Source: Streptomyces tropicalis (GTDB lineage: Bacteria > Actinomycetota > Actinomycetes > Streptomycetales > Streptomycetaceae). From it: DNA of 64,000 bases. The stretch is taken from contig NZ_JARJBB010000013.1 of NCBI RefSeq assembly GCF_029269835.1, positions 111,440 through 175,439 of the forward strand, written 5' to 3'. Of the stretch, positions 60,429 through 64,000 are shown piece by piece (the stretch's first letter is position 1; the number at the start of each line of letters is the position of its first letter). The notes beneath the pieces were generated by a model. The model did not search any database. It saw nothing but the letters and a program-made list of their open reading frames with translations, and was not told where the DNA came from. Both the position numbers and the translations under genes were made by a program.

Positions 60429-61811
60429 ATGTCCCGCCCCCTGCGGGTTGCCATCGTCGGAGCCGGCCCCGCCGGGATCTACGCCGCCGACGCCCTGCTC
60501 AAGTCCGACGTCGCCGCCGAGCCGGGCGTGTCCATCGACCTCTTCGAGCGGATGCCGGCCCCCTTCGGACTGATCCGCTACGGCGTGGCACCCGACCACC
60601 CGCGCATCAAGGGCATCATCACCGCGCTCCATCAGGTGCTCGACAAGCCGCAGATCCGCCTCTTCGGGAACGTCGACTACCCGTCCGACATCGGCCTGGA
60701 CGACCTGCGGGCCTTCTACGACGCCGTGATCTTCTCCACCGGCGCGACGGCGGACCGGGCGCTGCCCGTGCCCGGCATCGAGCTGGACGGCTCCTACGGC
60801 GCCGCCGACTTCGTGTCCTGGTACGACGGCCACCCGGACGTGCCCCGCACCTGGCCGCTGGAGGCCGAGAAGGTCGCCGTGCTCGGTGTCGGCAACGTGG
60901 CGCTGGACGTGGCGCGGATCCTCGCCAAGACGGCGGACGAGCTGCTGCCGACGGAGATCCCTCCGAACGTGTACGACGGCCTGAAGGCCAACCGGGCGCG
61001 GGAGATCCACGTGTTCGGACGGCGCGGCCCGGCCCAGGCGAAGTTCAGCCCGATGGAGCTGCGCGAGCTGGACCACTCCCCCACCATCGAGGTCGTCGTC
61101 GACCCCGAGGACATCGACTACGACGAGGGGTCGATCGCCACGCGGCGGTCCAGCAAGCAGGCCGACATGGTCGCCAAGACCCTGGAGAACTGGGCCATCC
61201 GCGACACCGGCGACCGGCCGCACAAGCTGTTCCTGCACTTCTTCGAGTCCCCGGCCGAGGTCCTCGGCGAGGACGGCAGGGTGACCGGCCTGCGCACCGA
61301 GCGGACCGCGCTCGACGGCAGCGGCAACGTCACGGGCACCGGCGCCTTCAAGGACTGGGACGTCACCGCGGTGTACCGCGCGGTGGGCTACCTGTCCGAC
61401 CAGCTGCCCAAGCTGCCGTGGGACCTCGACTCGGGCACCGTCCCGGACGCGGGCGGCCGGGTCGTCCAGGAGAACGGCGAGCACCTGCCGTCGACGTACG
61501 TCACGGGCTGGATCCGGCGGGGCCCGGTCGGGCTGATCGGCCACACCAAGGGCGACGCCAACGAGACGGTGGCCAACCTGCTGGACGACTTCGCGCAGGG
61601 CCGCCTCCTGACGCCCGCGTCGCCCGGCCCCGAGGCCGTCGACGCCTTCCTCGCGGACCGCGGTGTGCGCTTCACCACGTGGGACGGCTGGTACCGCCTG
61701 GACGCCGCGGAGAAGGCGCTGGGCGAGCCGCAGGGCCGCGAGCGCGTGAAGATCGTCGAGCGTGAGGGCATGCTCCGCGCGAGCGGCGCCCCGGAGCCGC
61801 GGGAGCCGTAG
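60429..61811 (+). CDS. Ferredoxin/adrenodoxin-type NADP reductase (FprA-like)
   Basis: 460 residues, the length of FprA. FAD site VAIVGAGPAGIYAADALL; GLIRYGVAPDHPRIKGI; NADP site VAVLGVGNVALDVARILAK; the GWIRRGPVGLIGHTKGDANETVANLLDD block (in parts) is family-specific. It passes electrons from NADPH to ferredoxins that feed P450s or desaturases, so it might support carotenoid or redox functions nearby. ATG at 60429 has AAGGGAA. The iron boxes upstream indicate expression under iron limitation. Confidence 0.94.
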   Translation: MSRPLRVAIVGAGPAGIYAADALLKSDVAAEPGVSIDLFERMPAPFGLIRYGVAPDHPRIKGIITALHQVLDKPQIRLFGNVDYPSDIGLDDLRAFYDAVIFSTGATADRALPVPGIELDGSYGAADFVSWYDGHPDVPRTWPLEAEKVAVLGVGNVALDVARILAKTADELLPTEIPPNVYDGLKANRAREIHVFGRRGPAQAKFSPMELRELDHSPTIEVVVDPEDIDYDEGSIATRRSSKQADMVAKTLENWAIRDTGDRPHKLFLHFFESPAEVLGEDGRVTGLRTERTALDGSGNVTGTGAFKDWDVTAVYRAVGYLSDQLPKLPWDLDSGTVPDAGGRVVQENGEHLPSTYVTGWIRRGPVGLIGHTKGDANETVANLLDDFAQGRLLTPASPGPEAVDAFLADRGVRFTTWDGWYRLDAAEKALGEPQGRERVKIVEREGMLRASGAPEPREP

Positions 61812-61835
61812 CCGCCGCGGACCGGCCGGACGCGT

Positions 61836-61875
61836 ACGACGGGCCGTGCCCCCACCGGAGGGCACGGCCCGTCGT
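61836..61875. terminator. Strong bidirectional hairpin
   Basis: ACGACGGGCCGTGCCC (61836-61851) pairs perfectly with GGGCACGGCCCGTCGT (61860-61875), 16 bp around 8 bases. It sits between the reductase and chaplin genes, which converge. Confidence 0.85.
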
Positions 61876-61930
61876 CGTGCGGACGGGGCCCGGTGCGCAG
61901 ACGCGCCCGGCTGCCCCGGGGTGTTCGGTG

Positions 61931-62164
61931 TCAGCCGTTGGCGCAGACGGCGCCGGCGGTCGGGTTGAGCAGTCCGACCAGGTTGAGGGAGTTGCCGCAC
62001 AGGTTGAGCGGGATGTCGATCGGGACCTGGATGACGTTGCCGGAGAGGACGCCGGGGCTGCCGACGGCGGAGCCGCTGGCTCCGGAGTCCGCCGCCGCGG
62101 CCCCCGCCCCGGCCACCAGGGCCGCACCCGCCAGAACCGCCGCGGCCGTCATTCTGATCCTCAT
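61931..62164 (-). CDS. Short chaplin
   Basis: 77 residues: a Sec signal peptide (cut near ADSGASGS, residue 26) and one chaplin domain (about 37-77) with Cys56 and Cys74, GSPGVLSGNVIQVPIDIPLN and NLVGLLNPTAGAVCANG. Secreted short chaplins assemble into amyloid fibrils that coat aerial hyphae and spores. There is no LPXTG sorting signal, so it is not the long type. ATG at 62164 has AGGAG seven bases upstream. Confidence 0.93.
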   Translation of the reverse strand: MRIRMTAAAVLAGAALVAGAGAAAADSGASGSAVGSPGVLSGNVIQVPIDIPLNLCGNSLNLVGLLNPTAGAVCANG

Positions 62165-62763
62165 GGAAGACTCCTGTCGCTCGAGGGGACGTGTGGCTCC
62201 ACCCTGCGGTCGTCCGGCGCGCCACGACATCGCAGAGGGCCGATCGGAGTAGCGGCCGTCCACCGGCTCCGGGACGCGGGCGTGCGCCCCACGGCCGCCG
62301 GGACGCGTCACGTGCGTGCGTTTCAGGCCGAACCGGGAGCGGTGCGCGCCGCCGGGAGCACGGTCCGGGCGCGCCACCGCCGCGAGGGCCCCTTCACCGG
62401 TCCGGCTGGACGCGGCCGCGTCGGCGGGACGGCGGGACCGCAGGGTGACGGGAGCGCGCGAAGGCGGGGTGACGGCCGGGACGGCTCCGCCACCCCCACG
62501 TTCGCGTGAACATGCCCGTCCCCTGGCTGACGGCCGCCGGCTCCGTTCGGGCCCGGCAGGTGCGGCGACGGGTCGGCACCCCGTCGCCGGGCGCGGGCTG
62601 CGGGGCCTGGCTCGGCACCGCCCGGACGTGCCGCGCCGGACCCGCCCGTGCCGGCGGGGCGCGCGCCCCGGAATCATGGCGCGCCCGGGCCCCCGGCCCG
62701 CGATCCGCGATCCGGCTCCGGGATACTGGACGTCGCACGCCGTCCCCGCCCGCAGAAGGGCCC
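62165..62763. promoter_or_regulatory. 599-bp region between the chaplin gene and the last gene
   Basis: No convincing gene. The chaplin promoter should lie in the first 200 bp. GGATACTGG at 62722 could be a -10 element (GATACT) for the downstream gene, 40 bp before its ATG; no -35 is clear. Confidence 0.3.
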
Positions 62764-64000
62764 ATGTCGAACTCCTCCTCCCCCCGTCCCGAGACCCCGC
62801 GCACGGTGTGGCTGGCCCGCGGCCGCCACGCAGGAACCGGCGCGGAGGGCGCCGTACGCAGTCGTCTGGAGAGCCTCACGGCCGAGGGCGTGCTGCACAG
62901 CCACCGCGCCCCCGAGGATCCCGACGCCTCCGGGGCCCGGGTCTTCGAGGCCCGCTGGCTGACCCCCGCCGGGGTGACCGTGCGGGCCCGGCTGACCCTC
63001 GCCGCCGAGACCGCCCCGGCCAGCGGCCGCGAGTGGGTCGTGGCGGCGGAGGCGGAGCGCCCGTGGGAGAGCGACTGGGCGTCGCCCGCCGCGATGTTCT
63101 GGCCGCAGGAGCCCGGCGCGGGCTGGGACCGCGAGGCCGTCACGGGTCTGCGGCTCGGGGCGGTCAATCCCCTGCCCGACGACGACAAGGAGCTGCGGCG
63201 CCTGCTCCGGCACGCGGTCCGGGACACCTGGAACGTCCACGTCGTCGTGCACGAGGCCATGACCCCGGACGCGTACGGCCGGCTCGCGCTGGTGCGGCTG
63301 CTGCCTGCGGAGCTGCGGCACCGGGTCGTGGAGCACCGGGCGGCGCCCCATCGGCTCCGGGCCGTGAACTGGGCGCTGGAGGACTCCGGCGTCCAGGTGC
63401 CGCGCGGGGGCGCCCTCGTCCTGCCCGGCCGGCCGGCGGCGCGGGGCTACGAGGCGGGGGACTTCTCCGTGCGCAGCGTCTTCCTGGACGGCTCGGAGCC
63501 GAAGGACGTCCTGGACGCGGTGCGGCGCTTCGCGGCGCTCCCGCGCCCCCTGCCGGAGGGCGGTGCCGGGGCGCTGACCGCACTGCGGGAGGAATGGCGC
63601 CTGCTGACCATGGAGGAGGAGCTGGCGCGGGCGCGCGATCTCGTCGCGATGTACGAGGACGCCCTCGCCGCCATGACGAGGTCCCGGGACCTGTACCGGG
63701 AGGCGGCGGAGCACGCCCACGAGGCCCTGTCGGTCTACCGCGACGCGGAGGCCGCGGGGACGCTGCCGGCGGCGCGGAGGGCGGAGCGCCCGGCCGCGGG
63801 CTCGCCGTTCCAGCAGCTGGCCCGCGGCTTCGAACGCCTCCGGGGCTCCGCGCTGTCCCGGCGCCCCGGCACGGTCCCGGGCCCGGCCGGGGAGCCACCA
63901 AGGAGCACGGCGGCCGAGCCCCCGGTCACCGCCCGCGCGGCCCTGCCCCCGGGTACGGGCAGCGGGACGGCGGGGGATCAGGAGTCGTCCACTCCCCCGC
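62764..64000 (+). CDS. Unidentified protein, 3' end outside the window
   Basis: The frame opens with ATG at 62764 and has no stop for 412 codons up to the window end. Residues 1-290 look globular (RTVWLARGRHAGTG, REWVVAAEAERPWESDW, RLLRHAVRDTWNVHVVVHEA, GYEAGDFSVRSVFLDGS). Residues 280-325 are a coiled coil (MEEELARARDLVAMYEDALA) and the rest is Pro/Ala-rich. No domain is recognised. It has strong third-position GC and a plausible -10 upstream, so I take it to be real. Confidence 0.7.
   Translation, partial: MSNSSSPRPETPRTVWLARGRHAGTGAEGAVRSRLESLTAEGVLHSHRAPEDPDASGARVFEARWLTPAGVTVRARLTLAAETAPASGREWVVAAEAERPWESDWASPAAMFWPQEPGAGWDREAVTGLRLGAVNPLPDDDKELRRLLRHAVRDTWNVHVVVHEAMTPDAYGRLALVRLLPAELRHRVVEHRAAPHRLRAVNWALEDSGVQVPRGGALVLPGRPAARGYEAGDFSVRSVFLDGSEPKDVLDAVRRFAALPRPLPEGGAGALTALREEWRLLTMEEELARARDLVAMYEDALAAMTRSRDLYREAAEHAHEALSVYRDAEAAGTLPAARRAERPAAGSPFQQLARGFERLRGSALSRRPGTVPGPAGEPPRSTAAEPPVTARAALPPGTGSGTAGDQESSTPP

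Noticed and set aside
1..64000. tRNA, rRNA, CRISPR arrays, insertion sequences, phage integrases or attachment sites
   Set aside because: I looked for tRNA arms, evenly spaced repeats, transposase motifs and flanking duplications and saw none that hold up.

Overview
The window is very GC-rich DNA with strong third-position G/C bias, GTG/ATG starts and many ATGA/GTGA stop-start overlaps. Together with a chaplin, an isorenieratene-type carotenoid cluster, SigB-type partner switching, many SpoIIE phosphatases and DUF574 methyltransferases, this points to a Streptomyces chromosome, probably an accessory arm region. From memory the neighbourhood resembles the S. coelicolor left-arm region that holds the carotenoid genes and the OsdK/OsdR two-component system; I could not check this.

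Layout. (1) 1-10052: two multidomain SpoIIE phosphatases, a PPK2 polyphosphate kinase, two universal stress proteins (USPs), a nicotinate phosphoribosyltransferase and an OsmC-like protein. (2) 10665-18494, minus strand: a complete nine-gene V/A-type rotary ATPase operon (stalk-C-I-K-F-E-A-B-D), joined by overlaps or gaps of a few bases. (3) 18690-30412: a dormancy/hypoxia-type island with two CBS-BON proteins, a DUF1918-HTH-flavin-binding fusion, an Rv1733c-like membrane protein, two tandem USPs, a DosS-like GAF-GAF histidine kinase that keeps the heme-ligand His, a DosR-like response regulator and a phosphoketolase. (4) 30725-44690: a c-di-AMP (ydaO-type) riboswitch upstream of an NlpC/P60 hydrolase, a methyltransferase, two more SpoIIE phosphatases, a decayed GNAT acetyltransferase, a STAS antagonist, secreted and membrane proteins, an MFS exporter, an anti-sigma-like ATPase and a SigB-type sigma factor. 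(5) 45610-49314: an operon of SpoIIE phosphatase, cobalamin-binding protein with the CarH W-x9-EH signature and STAS protein, then an ANTAR protein. (6) 49641-58737: the carotenoid cluster, crtY-crtT-crtU on minus and crtE-crtI-crtB-Rieske on plus. (7) 58965-64000: small membrane protein, DMT transporter, ferredoxin-NADP reductase behind a DtxR-like iron box, a short chaplin and an unidentified partial gene.

How it fits together. The most interesting signal is a recurring 14-bp near-palindrome, GGGnCS-NN-SGnCCC. It lies before the DosR-like regulator gene (two abutting copies), the nicotinate phosphoribosyltransferase gene (two copies 23 bp apart), a tandem-USP gene, a CBS gene / HTH-fusion divergent region and the V-ATPase / CBS divergent region. 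It has the architecture of the mycobacterial DosR box (GGGACT-WW-AGTCCC) with a GC-richer core. I infer one gas-responsive regulon covering stress proteins, NAD salvage and, unexpectedly, an alternative rotary ATPase. A second theme is a possible light- or B12-responsive partner-switching module beside the carotenoid genes. Both are inferences from sequence reading only.
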